From Topomyia yanbarensis (taxonomy: Eukaryota > Arthropoda > Insecta > Diptera > Culicidae): a stretch of DNA of 64,000 bases. A program made the position numbers and the translations under genes. Positions 24,760 to 35,139 of the stretch are shown here, piece by piece. Each line of letters begins with the position of its first letter. The stretch's first letter is position 1. The stretch lies in the NCBI RefSeq assembly GCF_030247195.1, contig NC_080671.1:469026766-469090765 (forward strand). The letters are read 5' to 3'. Under the pieces are notes generated by a model, which was given only the letters and a program-made list of their open reading frames with translations, did not search any database and had not been told where the DNA came from.

Positions 24760-25430
24760 TAACCCTTGTCTTTACTCCACTCGTTTGCTGATTTAAACTA
24801 GAAATAATTAAAATAATTCATCTGAACATACCAACTCGACAATATCTTAGTTATCTCAGTTCGAATTTCTATATGTTAAGTCCCCCCCCCCGCGCTCATT
24901 AGACCCTATTTCTCAACTACCAATGAAATTGAGCTATAGCTTTTGAATATTTCATCCGAACATACTAATATGGTTAATTTAAAAACTACGATGTTATTTC
25001 GGTTTGAAATATGGAATATCATTGGTACACCCGCAGCGTTCTCAAAAAAAGATTTTTAGCACTTAATTCGAACTATCGAACTTTGAACAGCTCTAACCTG
25101 TTTTAGAGACATTTTAACACCATATATCTTTCGGCACAGTTGTTCGATAGGTAGTAAAAAATAGGTTTTTTCTAGATGCTGATTCAGAGAAAAATTAAAT
25201 AAATATTCGTAAAAGAATTACAATGCATGGATTATTCGCATTTTGTCACACATCGTGCCACTGTGTAGCGTGAAGAGCTGATCGTAAGCAAGCAAAAAAA
25301 GCTAACTGCTTTAAACGAGACCTATTGCCATAATAGATCAAAACACTGGTCGCAGTGGAATATGTACCCAACAAAAAAAACGAGACCTCGCCTACTGTGT
25401 GAAATAGGAAGGTTTGTAAAAGCCCCTTTC
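24760..25430. other. Short local duplication; otherwise nothing seen
   Basis: Stretches near 24815-24875 and 24940-25015 resemble each other (TTCATCYGAACATACYAA, then TTATYTCRGTTYGAA), suggesting a diverged tandem of about 120 bp. A C run lies at about 24882-24892. Confidence 0.4.
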
Positions 25431-25900
25431 CAGTGGTGTGAATGTTCATTTTCAATTGCCAACTTTCAAGTTCAATCTACCGCAACCAAATTTCAAATTC
25501 AAAGCCTTCCTCAATCATTCACTTTCAAGTTGGTTGGATTTCCACGACTAAAGGACGATTTAGACGATACATCAGCTTCCGTCAACGGAACGTCACCGTT
25601 CCGTCAGGATAAGTTTAAAACTTTTCTCTTGTGCTCGTTCACACGTGCCGTATGTCAAAACGTTCCGTGCCGTTGATGTTGTGTGTGAATGCTTCCATTT
25701 AACTGCATGTAACTAATCTTGACGTTCCGTACCGGTGACGGAAGCCTGACGAATCGTATGAATCGTGCTTAAATCGAGCGCCTTCATTTCAAATCGATAC
25801 TTTTTCATTCGCCAACCAAACCCGTCAGCTGCTCTCTAGTGGCCAGCTTAGATTAAACAGTTCAAACAAACCTGTTAAAAATGAACTTTGATTGAATTTT
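25431..25900 (+). mobile_element. hAT-type MITE, copy 1 (right end lost)
   Basis: The left end CAGTGGTGTGAATGTTCA and the following TTTCAATTGCCAACTTTC match copy 2 at 42175. The internal TCATTCACTTTCAAGTTGG and TTTTTCATTCGCCAACCAAA also match. It is split by an inverted-repeat insertion at 25556-25776. Similarity fades after about 25870 and the right terminus is not found. Confidence 0.65.
25556..25776. mobile_element. Nested inverted-repeat MITE, about 221 bp
   Basis: The left arm has CGATTTAGACGAT, then CAGCTTCCGTCAACGGAACG. The right arm is the inverse with small gaps (CGTTCCGTACCGGTGACGGA, then ATCGTGCTTAAATCG). It lies where copy 2 of the hAT MITE is continuous, so it is an insertion. 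No clear target duplication. Confidence 0.55.
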
Positions 25901-25904
25901 GAAT

Positions 25905-26030
25905 GTAAAATGGGGAGAAAACATAAAAACACAAGTAGGCGAATTAGTAGTGTTTCCCATGACCCATGACGTTCGTTTGAGCGTTTACATGTCTGTTAAA
26001 CATGCCTGTGCGTTTGGTTGTGTTAGTGGC
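25905..26030 (+). repeat. Dispersed repeat, copy 1
   Basis: AAATGGGGAGAAA, then ACAAGTAGGCGA and TAGTAGTGTTTCCCAT, recur at about 35025-35130 in the same order and strand. Family unknown. Confidence 0.65.
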
Positions 26031-26394
26031 GTAGCCAGAAATTTGGTTTTTTTTGGGGGGGGGGGGATTTGATGAAAATCGTTAATTTTTCGAAAATGTT
26101 TTAATATAATGTAAATTTGATAAAATATTGAAAGTTCAGAAACAAAAACAATTCATCAGTTACCATTCCATCCTACAAATGAGAAAAAATAATAAAGAAT
26201 ACTTTTCATATCTTCATAGACAACTTTCTTTTATTAAATGTTACAAAATCAAAGAATATACACTTTTAAAGTGGAATATATTTTCGACAACTTTTCTTAC
26301 AGTCACATAATTTCGAAACCAATTTCGAAGGTTGGTCGTCAAATGGTGAATACTTCCCAGTGTTCACAAGCTTCTATCTCATGCTTCCCTGTGC
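26031..26394. other. No gene; possible hAT-like terminus
   Basis: AGTGGCGTAGCCAGAAATTT followed by a G run (26027-26068) resembles a common hAT end. A similar inverted block lies at 32177-32228, but no target duplication links them. The rest is AT-rich spacer. Confidence 0.3.
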
Positions 26395-27290
26395 ATCTAT
26401 TGATGACATTTAATCTGTAGGCCGGCATCGACTGGGTACTACCGTCTTCTGCGGTAGAAGCGAAATGATAAGGTGCGAGTGGGCATGGGCGCTATAACCC
26501 TACCGTAGAAAGAACTAAATACGTGATGTGGCAAAGAAACCCCCGCACGGCTGTCCTTCGACGAGACAGGAGGTTGGGTCAAACCCAACAAGCCACCCAG
26601 AAAACACCACGTTACGAAGAATCAGGAAGAAAAGGCGGATCGGAACAATTGGTCAAAGCTTACGTAACGAAAAAAGGACTATGATTGAAAAATTGACACA
26701 TCGAACTGCAAGTCACTTTGCTTCCCTGGGTTCGAACGAATCCTACACGATGAACTGAACACTCGCAATTTGAAAGCAGTAACATTGTAGGAACTTTGCT
26801 TTGCGGGACAGAATGTGTGTAAAAGCGGGCATCGAGGGATTACATTTTATTAGAGCGACGACACAACAAATGAGTTGGGAATCCGATTTGTAGTATTGGG
26901 CAAGATGCGCCAACGCGTAATCAAGTAGCAGACGATCAGAAAAAGGATGTGTGTGGATCAACGGCCTCTTCTACAACTACAGCATCGTCAATGTGCACTG
27001 CCCTCACGAAGCGTCATCCGAGAACGAGAAAGAAGGATTTTACGCGCATTTGGAACCCGGCAGAATGTAAAGCTCCTCATAAGCGACATGAACGCCACAC
27101 TTGAGATCACCTGGTGAACAAACTGAGAACTAAATCGACCAGGTTCTAATGAACAGAAGTTTCTTCTCCGACATCACAAATGTTCACACCTTCCGCAGTG
27201 CGAATATGAAGAGATACTAATGGAGACTTTCTCACGACCGAGTGTGAGCTGATCGATAAGTGACACATTCCGCGGGCTTGTACACCAGAA
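26395..27290 (+). pseudogene. RTE-type LINE relic, 5' UTR and endonuclease
   Basis: The 5' part (26395-26500) carries ATCGACTGGGT and matches 14830-14960. Further on, broken frames read VGTLLCGTECV(KA)GIEG, LGKMRQRVI, GLFYNYSIVNVHCPHE (26965-27010), LLISDMNA (27070s), and NQIDQVLMNRSFFSDITNV..FRSANMK (27125-27210). These match in order the endonuclease at 58529-60225. Stops, frameshifts and deletions are everywhere. Dead copy. Confidence 0.8.
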
Positions 27291-29440
27291 GGATGTTTTT
27301 GTTTTGTCTTATTTTGGTATCATTTTTTGCTCGTTTCAGTAGTGTTTAAACCATTGAAAAATTATGTAATCAAATTTTTGACATTTCTACAAATAGTTGA
27401 AAAATATATAGAGAAGTAAGTTGAATTTCACGGAAAAATTATTTCTGAATTATTGTCTTCTAAAAAAAGTTCTAGTTCATGAAACTATTATTGAAATTTT
27501 AATCTGTTTAAAGAAATTTGTTCGTTATTGAGTGTGGAATAATATAAATAGAAAAAATTTCACTCATATTTGACTACTAAATTTTTTTGAACTAGTAGAA
27601 CAAATGTATATTTATTCAGTTTATCAAAAAATTACAACTTTGTTTAAATTTATATTCCGGATTCTCTTTGTATTCAAAAATACTTTTCCAAAAGGCCTCC
27701 AACTTCTGCAGAACAAAAGTTACAACAGGATACACTTTGCGTTGTAACGTCACGTAAATTAACTTTTATCAGACGCTAAAATGATTTTTCAGATATAGTG
27801 TTAAAGCTTACTTCGAATGGTTTATTAAAACGCTTTCAAGTTGTTTCATAAACAGGAAATTATACGAGCGTGATATTTATAAATTCAGAATGTACACCCC
27901 AAGTGCTTAAGGCGTTATATACCATCAACACACGCGACGTTACAACGATTTAAACGTCATTCTATAAATCTGTTATAACTTTTTCAAATGAAATCTTTCA
28001 TCAAACCTAATTATAGATTCAGAAAATAAACAAATTTTTTTATCTACAAAACTCGAATGCACTGGGCGAGGTATTTTTAATAAACGATTGTACAACGTCA
28101 CATTATATTTCATTAACCAAGTCCAGGACATGCGTTGGAAGGTTGTGAGGGAATTTCCGAGTTTTGTACTTGGGGTAGTATTTAGGCATGAATATTAATT
28201 CGTTCCCTGAATACTTCTTTCCTCCCAGCAATCAACCATTTCACACCGCGTGCACAGTTGTAGTCGCACGTGCTGTCAGTCAGGTACCAACCGATTCTTC
28301 CGTTACAAACCGAAATACATCGCTGAAGCAGCTAGATCATCGAATTGCCTGTGGTATAAACTCCGTTATGGACAATTATCTATTCGAATTTCCGGGAGAT
28401 TGCAACGCAATAGTTGGGGCTACAGAGACCTTTCTGGTTGACCACACTAAATCGTCTCAATTGCTTAGAGTGAGATAAAAAGGCTTTGGCTGTGGTCATG
28501 GTCTCAAATGAGCACGAAAAAGATAGATAGAGAATGTTTATTGGAGTTTGCCGACATTTTAAATCCCGTCGAATCAACGACTGGATGTAACACATCCTTT
28601 CGTAACATCACGGAGATGTGACGTGTTATTTTTCCCTGAATATTGGTAACTATAACTTTTTTATAAGATCTTCATCCGGTCGTCTGCCCAAGTAAAAAGT
28701 AACTATAACATATACAATACTTCAGTGTACCGAGCCCTATCGATTATCTGGCGCTTAAATTGTGCTCGCTTCCACATATAAATCCACTTGTTTAAGCCTA
28801 ACAAAACAAATATCATACCAGAATTTAAAAAATAAACTGTATCGTGATTTTTGAACAACCCCATATGTTTATTCGAGTAAAATATCATTAACATGGCTAT
28901 ATGTAATAAATATATAAAATTTCACTCAAAACAATAGCACCAGCGTGATTTACAGAGTTATAGAAAAGTTGAAGATTTTCGTGACGTTACAACGCAATGA
29001 CATATCACTTTTCCAGAGAAAGGAGCATTGTAACGTCACGAAAGTAAAAGATGCTTAAAAAGAAACATAACAATAAACTTTATATTTAATGATACCTAAT
29101 TATTCGTAAGTTCTTTAGAAATACTTCATAGAAGATTGGTTCTTGACAAAAAATCGTATGGAGCAGATATTTTGACTTTTAATGAAATACGCTGAAGGTT
29201 CTAAATTGTGACGCGTTGTAACGTCACGTTACATTATTGGTCATAAAACAACCCTCTTCCAGTTTATTCAGTTTATGGAATGAATATTCGTCAAATCGTT
29301 GTAACGTCACGAAAGAATGTGTCTATTAAATTTAGTAAAGTGAGGCAAGCTGACATGGGCTTTCAAGCCCCTTGAACAGAGAACGAAAGAGGAAGAATGC
29401 GATTCGTGAATGAGACAAGTAGATATTTCAAAGTTTTTTT
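27291..29440. repeat. AT-rich field with GTTGTAACGTCACG motifs
   Basis: Perfect copies of GTTGTAACGTCACG lie at 27741-27754, 29215-29228 and 29298-29311 (plus) and 28980-28993 (minus). One-mismatch forms lie at 27933-27946 (minus) and 29027-29040 (plus). Looser forms lie near 28088-28102 and 28602-28613. The DNA between copies is not itself repeated. The core contains ACGTCA, as in a CRE half-site. The motifs could be protein-binding sites or subterminal repeats of an unrecognised transposon. No gene is seen. Confidence 0.65.
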
Positions 29441-29465
29441 TTATTTATTTCGTTTATTTGACACG

Positions 29466-29492
29466 GCTCATAGCGGTAGCTTAACGGAGCCA
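29466..29492 (-). promoter_or_regulatory. 3' tail hairpin of ORF1-only element
   Basis: On the minus strand GGCTC pairs with GAGCC around CGTTAAGCTACCGCTAT. It aligns with the I-clade tail hairpin (GGCAC/GTGCC), with the changed stem pair compensated. Confidence 0.55.
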
Positions 29493-29542
29493 TGGATCTT
29501 TTATGTGTTTACAATATGTAAAAAATAAAAATAAAACAAATA

Positions 29543-30556
29543 TTATTGATTGTCCGTTGGATCTCGTGCGCGCAACTTTTTACTGCGAGCGGAGACCTTC
29601 TTTCGCGGCTCGCCTACTGCGTCATGGGGACCGTTTAATTCTCTCCTGTCCTCTGTATCAAGGTCATCATCGTTAAAAGTGCCTTGGTGCTCGCGACCAG
29701 ATGTTCTGTCCTGCTTCTTGCACTTACGGGTGACCAATGTAAATCCGTCGTCATTATTATTATCTTCATCACCGATGTTACTTACAGTTGTTTCAGGGGT
29801 GCTGGATGCTGCTTTGGCAGTTGTCAATATGAACTGAACAGCTGCCACAAATTTGGCAACCGTTTGTGGTTCAGGTATTGGTATTGAAAATTCTTTTTTG
29901 GGTTGGTTTACCGTGGATTCGTTGGCAATCGGTAGCGATACATTCTCCTCTGTATCTTCCGCGCAAGGTTGTCCGTGGTGTAATGTCTGATTACAATACT
30001 TGCACGTGGGAGTTTGCCCCTCATGGGTGCATAACGTAGTTTGATTAATAGTAGCTTCGTGAGTTTTGAGTTTTATAGTCAAATGGGAGGGGATAGGTTT
30101 TTCGATCCGCATCCTCACCACAAGAACACCGTTAGGTGTACCCGGGAAGAAATTTCTCCACGTATCAGGTGTAACGGATTCTATTTCTCCGTATTGCGAC
30201 ATGTATTCTGCAACTAGATCAGGAGGGGTACGTGGTGATAGGTCATGTAACTTTACATCTACATAGTCTTTTTCTATATACACGGGAATCTTAATTCCAA
30301 CTTTATCACTTTGAGCCACGTGCTTTAAGTTGTTCTGCAAAACGAAACGTTCGGCTTGTGCTAACGTGTTGAATGATATGAGCACTACATTGCGAAGATG
30401 ATGATACTGTAGATACATAACCTCCTTGAGCTTTAGCTGCATCTTCACCTTCAGCAGGTATTCCACTTCACGAAAACTCAATCTTATTGAACAGAATTTA
30501 AAGTCAACGACCGCTGTGTTGGGTCCGAGCAGAGATTTTTCGTCAACTTTACTCAT
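29543..30556 (-). CDS. Intact LINE ORF1 protein, gag-like RNA-binding, 337 aa
   Basis: An unbroken frame starts at a true ATG (30556). Residues about 97-160 (VDVKLHDLSPRTP..., YGEIESV, GVLVVRMRIEKPIPS) look like an RRM-like fold common in insect LINE ORF1 proteins. Residues about 184-197 form one zinc knuckle, CKYCNQTLHHGQPC (CX2CX4HX4C). The C-terminal third is low-complexity and charged, ending in a basic tail (RKKVSARSKKLRARDP) likely to bind RNA. The expected role is to coat element RNA in a cytoplasmic particle. No RT, endonuclease or protease is present. Intactness beside heavily decayed relatives suggests recent insertion or constraint. It is most likely a mobile-element protein, but a domesticated gag-like gene is not excluded. 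Confidence 0.8.
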   Translation of the reverse strand: MSKVDEKSLLGPNTAVVDFKFCSIRLSFREVEYLLKVKMQLKLKEVMYLQYHHLRNVVLISFNTLAQAERFVLQNNLKHVAQSDKVGIKIPVYIEKDYVDVKLHDLSPRTPPDLVAEYMSQYGEIESVTPDTWRNFFPGTPNGVLVVRMRIEKPIPSHLTIKLKTHEATINQTTLCTHEGQTPTCKYCNQTLHHGQPCAEDTEENVSLPIANESTVNQPKKEFSIPIPEPQTVAKFVAAVQFILTTAKAASSTPETTVSNIGDEDNNNDDGFTLVTRKCKKQDRTSGREHQGTFNDDDLDTEDRRELNGPHDAVGEPRKKVSARSKKLRARDPTDNQ

Positions 30557-30771
30557 GATGACAAGAATAAATTAAAAGTTTCCTTTGTTCTCGAGACAAT
30601 GCACACTAGATCGAGAGGTTGCTAGTTGTTGTTCACTTGGTTCGATTGTACGTCTGACTTGGGCAGAAGTAGAAAGTAGACTGAGTGTGTAAGAAATGTC
30701 TCATCTCACTGCTAGGTGGTTTAAATTGTTTTTGCTTTCATCGGAGTATCGGTTTGAATCACAATTTGCTA

Positions 30772-31080
30772 TGTGATCGCACGCCACAACCAGTAACTCC
30801 AGAACCGGAAGTCGGTTCGGGATAAAATTTAATAGACATTTACGGGGACGCAACATCTTTCATTTGAGACTAAGTTTGGTTGATTCGGTCTAGCCATCTC
30901 CGAGAAACCGATGTGACTGTTATTCTGAATTTGGATACTTCCGCCGGGGCTTCTGGAACCGATGATGGTGGCCAATGTGACCAAAAAGACTTTGAATGGC
31001 TGTTATTGACCTTGTTGTGGCGCAGCATCTTCTCTGGCCGTACCCCAAATTTGTCAGCGAGCTTAGTATAATATATGGAG
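30772..31080 (+). repeat. Dispersed repeat, diverged copy
   Basis: GTAACTCCAGAACCGGAAGT, then the CATTTGAGACTAAGTTTGGT and AGCCATCTCCGAGAAA words, match the better copy at 31590-31885. Unclassified non-coding family. Confidence 0.55.
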
Positions 31081-31589
31081 ATACAATCGTAGTTGAATAG
31101 GTAGCGTCATCGATTCTGTATAGTAGTAAAGTTGCACAGACTCAGCGTTTGTTAACCGTGATGCCAGACGGACAGATGTGTTTTAAAATTATAAATTTGG
31201 CATGAAAAATAATTGTTAGATTTTGGTAGTCGCTATCCGACCACCGCCAAGAGCGGTTGGTTTTCAACATAGAAGTTTAAATAAATTTATTAAATATATT
31301 AAACCGTATAACTTACCGGATGTGCCAAGGAGAGAAAAGTACACCGCTTACCTGATTGCCTGGATACCATCCAAAGAGTGACCTGTAACGAAAATAACCC
31401 TGAACCCACGTTCCTCAATTTGGATTCTCGACCCCTGACCAATCCCGGTAAGGACGAACCTCTCATCCACAACGTAGGGCTTAATCATTGGACGCATCAG
31501 ACCTAGTACTACAAATCGAAGCAGTTGTGGTCACATTTTGGAAAAAATTTCACCTTTATACATTCATTGCAGAATTTATTAAAATCGAC
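31081..31589. other. No feature seen
   Basis: Spacer between two copies of a dispersed repeat; nothing recognisable. Confidence 0.4.
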
Positions 31590-31885
31590 ATTTTCTGCGT
31601 GATCGTACTCATCACCCTGTAATTCCGGAACCGGAGGTCGGATCCATTAGAAATTCAATAGCAGCCTATAGGAACGTGAAAATCGGTTCACCCATCTCTG
31701 AGAAAAGTGAGGGAGATTGTGTTCGCGTACATACACACAGACGCACATACACACACAGACATTTGCCGAACTCGTCGAGCTGAATCGAATGGTATATGTC
31801 ACTCGGCCCTCCGGTCCTCCGTTAAAAAGTCAGTTTTCAGAGCAATTGCAATATTTTTCTATTGAGAAAGGCAAAAATCCATATT
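31590..31885 (+). repeat. Dispersed repeat with CA-rich middle
   Basis: Starts near CCTGTAATTCCGGAACCGGA, continues with CCATCTCTGAGAAAAGTGAG and a degenerate CA stretch (31730-31762), then GAACTCGTCGAGCTGAATCG and ends near TTGAGAAAGGCAAAAA. From memory this resembles an abundant Aedes repeat (recollection, not checked). Confidence 0.6.
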
Positions 31886-33212
31886 ACAGAACACCCCTTC
31901 AAAACTAAACTCGATATGATAGGAAATTATGATTATGATTGATTTCAGAACTCTGGAATGAGTTTCCATTGGAATGTTTATAGGCAAGTATTTGATATTG
32001 ATGTTATCGCATCAATATCAAATACTAGGATCGTTTTCCAACAATTTTTCGAAGGCCCTCATGATGTTTCAAACAATAGGTTATCAATGTAATGATCAGA
32101 TAATTATCATTGTAATATTGAATTAAATCAGTCTGCATTAATAAGTTTTTAAGTCCAATCCAGTTATTTTTTTGTGAGGAGGGGGGGGGTGTGCTGAAAC
32201 CCCAAAGCATCCTCTTGGCTACAGCACTGCTTGGAGTTATTCATTTCGCTTTTTCAATTTTTCGAGATATGTTTCAGATCGATCCGATGGTTATAAGTCA
32301 GAAGGTTCGCTCAAATGAAAATTGTTGTTCCGATAAGTGATCAAGTTCCATCTAGACAACTTGGAATTGTTCGGTGGTTATTCTAGCGGTTGTAGATAGA
32401 AAAATGAAATACGAAATTCGTTTTATCGAAATAATATTTCGCTCATCTAAATGGATTATTACTAAATTGAACAATAAATAAGCGACAAAGGGTAATCCAC
32501 AAATAACAAGCCATAACTTTTAAAGTATTCGAAATATGTATTTGATGTCTTCAATAAAGTTATTCGCAAAAGTAAGAGCTACAAATTTGCTCAAGGCATC
32601 GTTTCAATACAATCACTTCCAAGAAAATTTATGAAAATATCTCACTCGTAGGGGGATTAATCAGTAAAATCACAATACCAAAAGAAAGGGCATATTGTAT
32701 GATTTAAATTCTCTGAAGATACTATTGCCCCAAAATTATCCGTTTTGGCGCTAATAATACATTGAATGTTTTTGGTCTTTTTTCTGGCAATGGGAAATGA
32801 TTAAAATCTTTCGTCCGCATGTAATGTTAAATATCTCTTTTAATAATAGTCCGATTTCATTAGTGTATAGTTTGTTCGAAAGGTATTTGTATAAGCTTTC
32901 TAAAATATATAAATTGTTTAGTTACGTCGTCAGTCAAGTCCTTCAAGCTTTTCAATTGTTACTTAGGAGGTATATGTCATGGATATCCCGATCAGAACGA
33001 CATAACAGAAAGCTATCAAATTTATATCTCATGTTGATATTTATTACTCGCTGTGTTATTTTTGTGATATCAGCAAGGCAAGCAAACTTATATCAAGATT
33101 ATATCTTCTGGTGATATCATTGAACTGCTAATATGATTTTAATGTATGCATATAACGATGATGTTATAATATATTACATATTCTTTCACAATTATCATTG
33201 AACGCTAACTGT
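31886..33212. other. AT-rich spacer with one possible hAT end
   Basis: GGCTACAGCACTG at 32216-32228, after a G run at 32179-32188, is a possible hAT terminus on the minus strand. No partner or target duplication was found. The rest shows no domain. Confidence 0.4.
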
Positions 33213-33220
33213 AAACTGTA

Positions 33221-33272
33221 AAGTGGTCAAAGGACCAGTTGGTTAAAGCCCCAATAAACAAATCAATCAATC
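33221..33272 (+). mobile_element. Tail-only SINE/LINE insertion, about 52 bp
   Basis: The insert reads GGTCAAAGGACCAGTTGGTT, then AAAGCCCCAATAAACAAA and ends in ATCAATCAATC. AACTGT flanks both sides (33214-33219 and 33273-33278). The words GACC..GGTTAAAGCC..AATAAACAAA match the 50-bp insert at 52571-52620. This is an extreme 5' truncation of a retroposon. Confidence 0.6.
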
Positions 33273-33279
33273 AACTGTG

Positions 33280-34732
33280 AATGATTGTTATATTACACAA
33301 ATGACTGTCTAATTGCTAATACGCTAAGCCTCTTTTTATGCGTATTTATTCACCTTTTTAAAGCAAATTCTCGATGCTTTTATTGATTTCTTTATATTTG
33401 CTTTTTCCACATTGATATTCAAAGTTCCATAATTTTGAGAATAGATAAGTTTTAGATGCAAGTGGTCTGAAAACTTGGAAGTAAGGTGTTTAACTTACTT
33501 GGTTGCATTTTGAGGTTGATTAAGAGATTACCTATTTTCTGAGACACTTGTCTGACACGCAATTTCGAATATGTGACATATGATTTCTATGTTGAAGCCC
33601 TTATTCAAAAAGTTTTGGAATCGTAAAGTTATCAACAAGCTATTCTAAAGATTATAATTTTCATATAAAACTTATTTTAAAGAAGATACATGAAGTGTCA
33701 AGCACTCCAAATGAAATAAAGAAACGCGGATTCAAATAAAAAAGCATTTTTTAAACTATTTGTTAGTAAAGAAAAGCAATTTTAACTCCAAACAGCTGGC
33801 CGTGGGAGTATTGCTCAAACTGTGAGCTAGTCTGATATCTATTTTCGGTTGAGAATTGGGGAGTAGGACCACAAGATAAAAGTATTTTTTAACACTCTCC
33901 AATCAAGCCGCAACTTATTGCTTCCATACTCTATAAACAGCCTGTTCTCTGAGCAAAAAGAAATAAAATCCTTTTGCTTACAATGCGAAACAACATTATC
34001 TAAAACAAAAGAATGTAGGCAACAGCCTCACCGGTTACCAGTATGCCGAGTTTTTATATCCTGCGGTGCAGTCAAATCTCTACCGATGCTTCAAATAAGG
34101 ATCAGCTAGCAACACAAAATGGCACTAAAATTGCATATGTCACAAAAAGACAGGAACGAAAAACATCACGTCCGACGCGTATGCCTACTACGATCTTTCT
34201 CCCAATAGTTACGAGAGAGAGAGGGATGTGGTGCAGTTTGACGTTCCTCAGGAAGCAGAAGAAGTCTAAGTTTGCCAAAAAATAAATGAATTGGCAAGCA
34301 ATTTGCTCGTGAGGAAAGCGGAATACCTCGTTCGTGACAACTGGAGCAATCAATAGAAATTGCTATTTTTCATGAAAAATACCGCCATTTTATTACTGAA
34401 AAAAAAACCACCTAATTGAAAAATTATCTCGAAAACTCAACGTAGGAGTTAGGCCTTTTTGCATAGAATGTGTATGCAAAGTTTCAAATAAATCGGTTTA
34501 TTTGAAAGGCAGTTAACACCGCAAATCCTGTTTTTTTTTCTTTCAGAGACGTTCTACAAAAAGCTTCGTCGCCGAGTCGCTTGTCGATATATTTGCAAAT
34601 AAAAATTACAGAATGTTATTGAAATGATAATATTTCGTTTGAAACAACAAAAACATGCAAATTCTAAAATGGGAAAATTTTTGGACAATGCCAATTTTTT
34701 TGTGGATAAGGACACAAGACCTTACATAAAGT
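33280..34732. other. No feature seen
   Basis: AT-rich spacer. Short open frames at 33918-34353 overlap on both strands and show no known domain. Confidence 0.4.
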
Positions 34733-34954
34733 ATGGTTTTTTATTTTAGTGTTTCGGTATCTCCTCTTCAGTAATTAGCACCAACTGGGTGTCTAGTTAG
34801 ACGATGTATACTCAAGACGTGTGACTGTTTGGATTTTAGTGTCTAACTAGTGCAAATTTGGGTACTAGTTCAGATACATCGTCTAACTAGACACCCAGTT
34901 GGTGCTAGTTACTGGCGAGGAGAATCCGAAACACTAAAACAAAACAAAAACCAT
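34733..34954. mobile_element. Stem-loop MITE with long inverted repeats
   Basis: The left arm from 34733 contains TTTTAGTGTTTCGG and GCACCAACTGGGTGTCTAGT. The right arm ending at 34954 is its inverse. The inner 62 bases of each arm (34748-34809 and 34874-34935) match at nearly every position and enclose about 64 bases. A weaker relative lies near 44895-44985. No coding capacity. Confidence 0.75.
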
Positions 34955-35024
34955 TTTAGTTTGAAACATTCAACAACATTTAGTCATTCGTCAAGTTTGA
35001 AATTCAACCTTTCTGAGTGTAGGG

Positions 35025-35130
35025 CTTGAAATGGGGAGAAACTATAAACAAACAAGTAGGCGAGCTAGTAGTGTTTCCCATTTGAGCGTTCATATCTGTT
35101 CAATGTGCCTATGCATTTGGTTGTGTATAT
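35025..35130 (+). repeat. Dispersed repeat, copy 2
   Basis: Matches 25905-26030: GAAATGGGGAGAAAC, AACAAGTAGGCGAG, TAGTAGTGTTTCCCAT, GCATTTGGTTGTGT. Unclassified. Confidence 0.65.
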
Positions 35131-35139
35131 TCGAAAATA

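Larger units (their letters stand above)
29441..30720 (-). mobile_element. ORF1-only non-LTR retroelement
   Basis: On the minus strand an intact ORF1 (30556-29543) is followed after about 50 bases by a LINE tail. The tail has the hairpin 29492-29466, then GTGTCAAATAAACGAAATA and an A-rich end at about 29441. No ORF2 lies between them. The layout recalls ORF1-only derivatives of LINEs such as mammalian HAL1. The 5' border is not defined (about 30600-30720) and I found no target duplication. Confidence 0.6.

Noticed and set aside
27741..29311. CRISPR array
   Set aside because: Motif copies are in both orientations, irregularly spaced by tens to hundreds of bases, and the genome is eukaryotic.
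26027..32228. A single 6.2-kb hAT element between two CAGTGNNGTAGCC-type ends
   Set aside because: The ends match only over about 13 bases, the flanks share no 8-bp duplication, and unrelated elements lie between.
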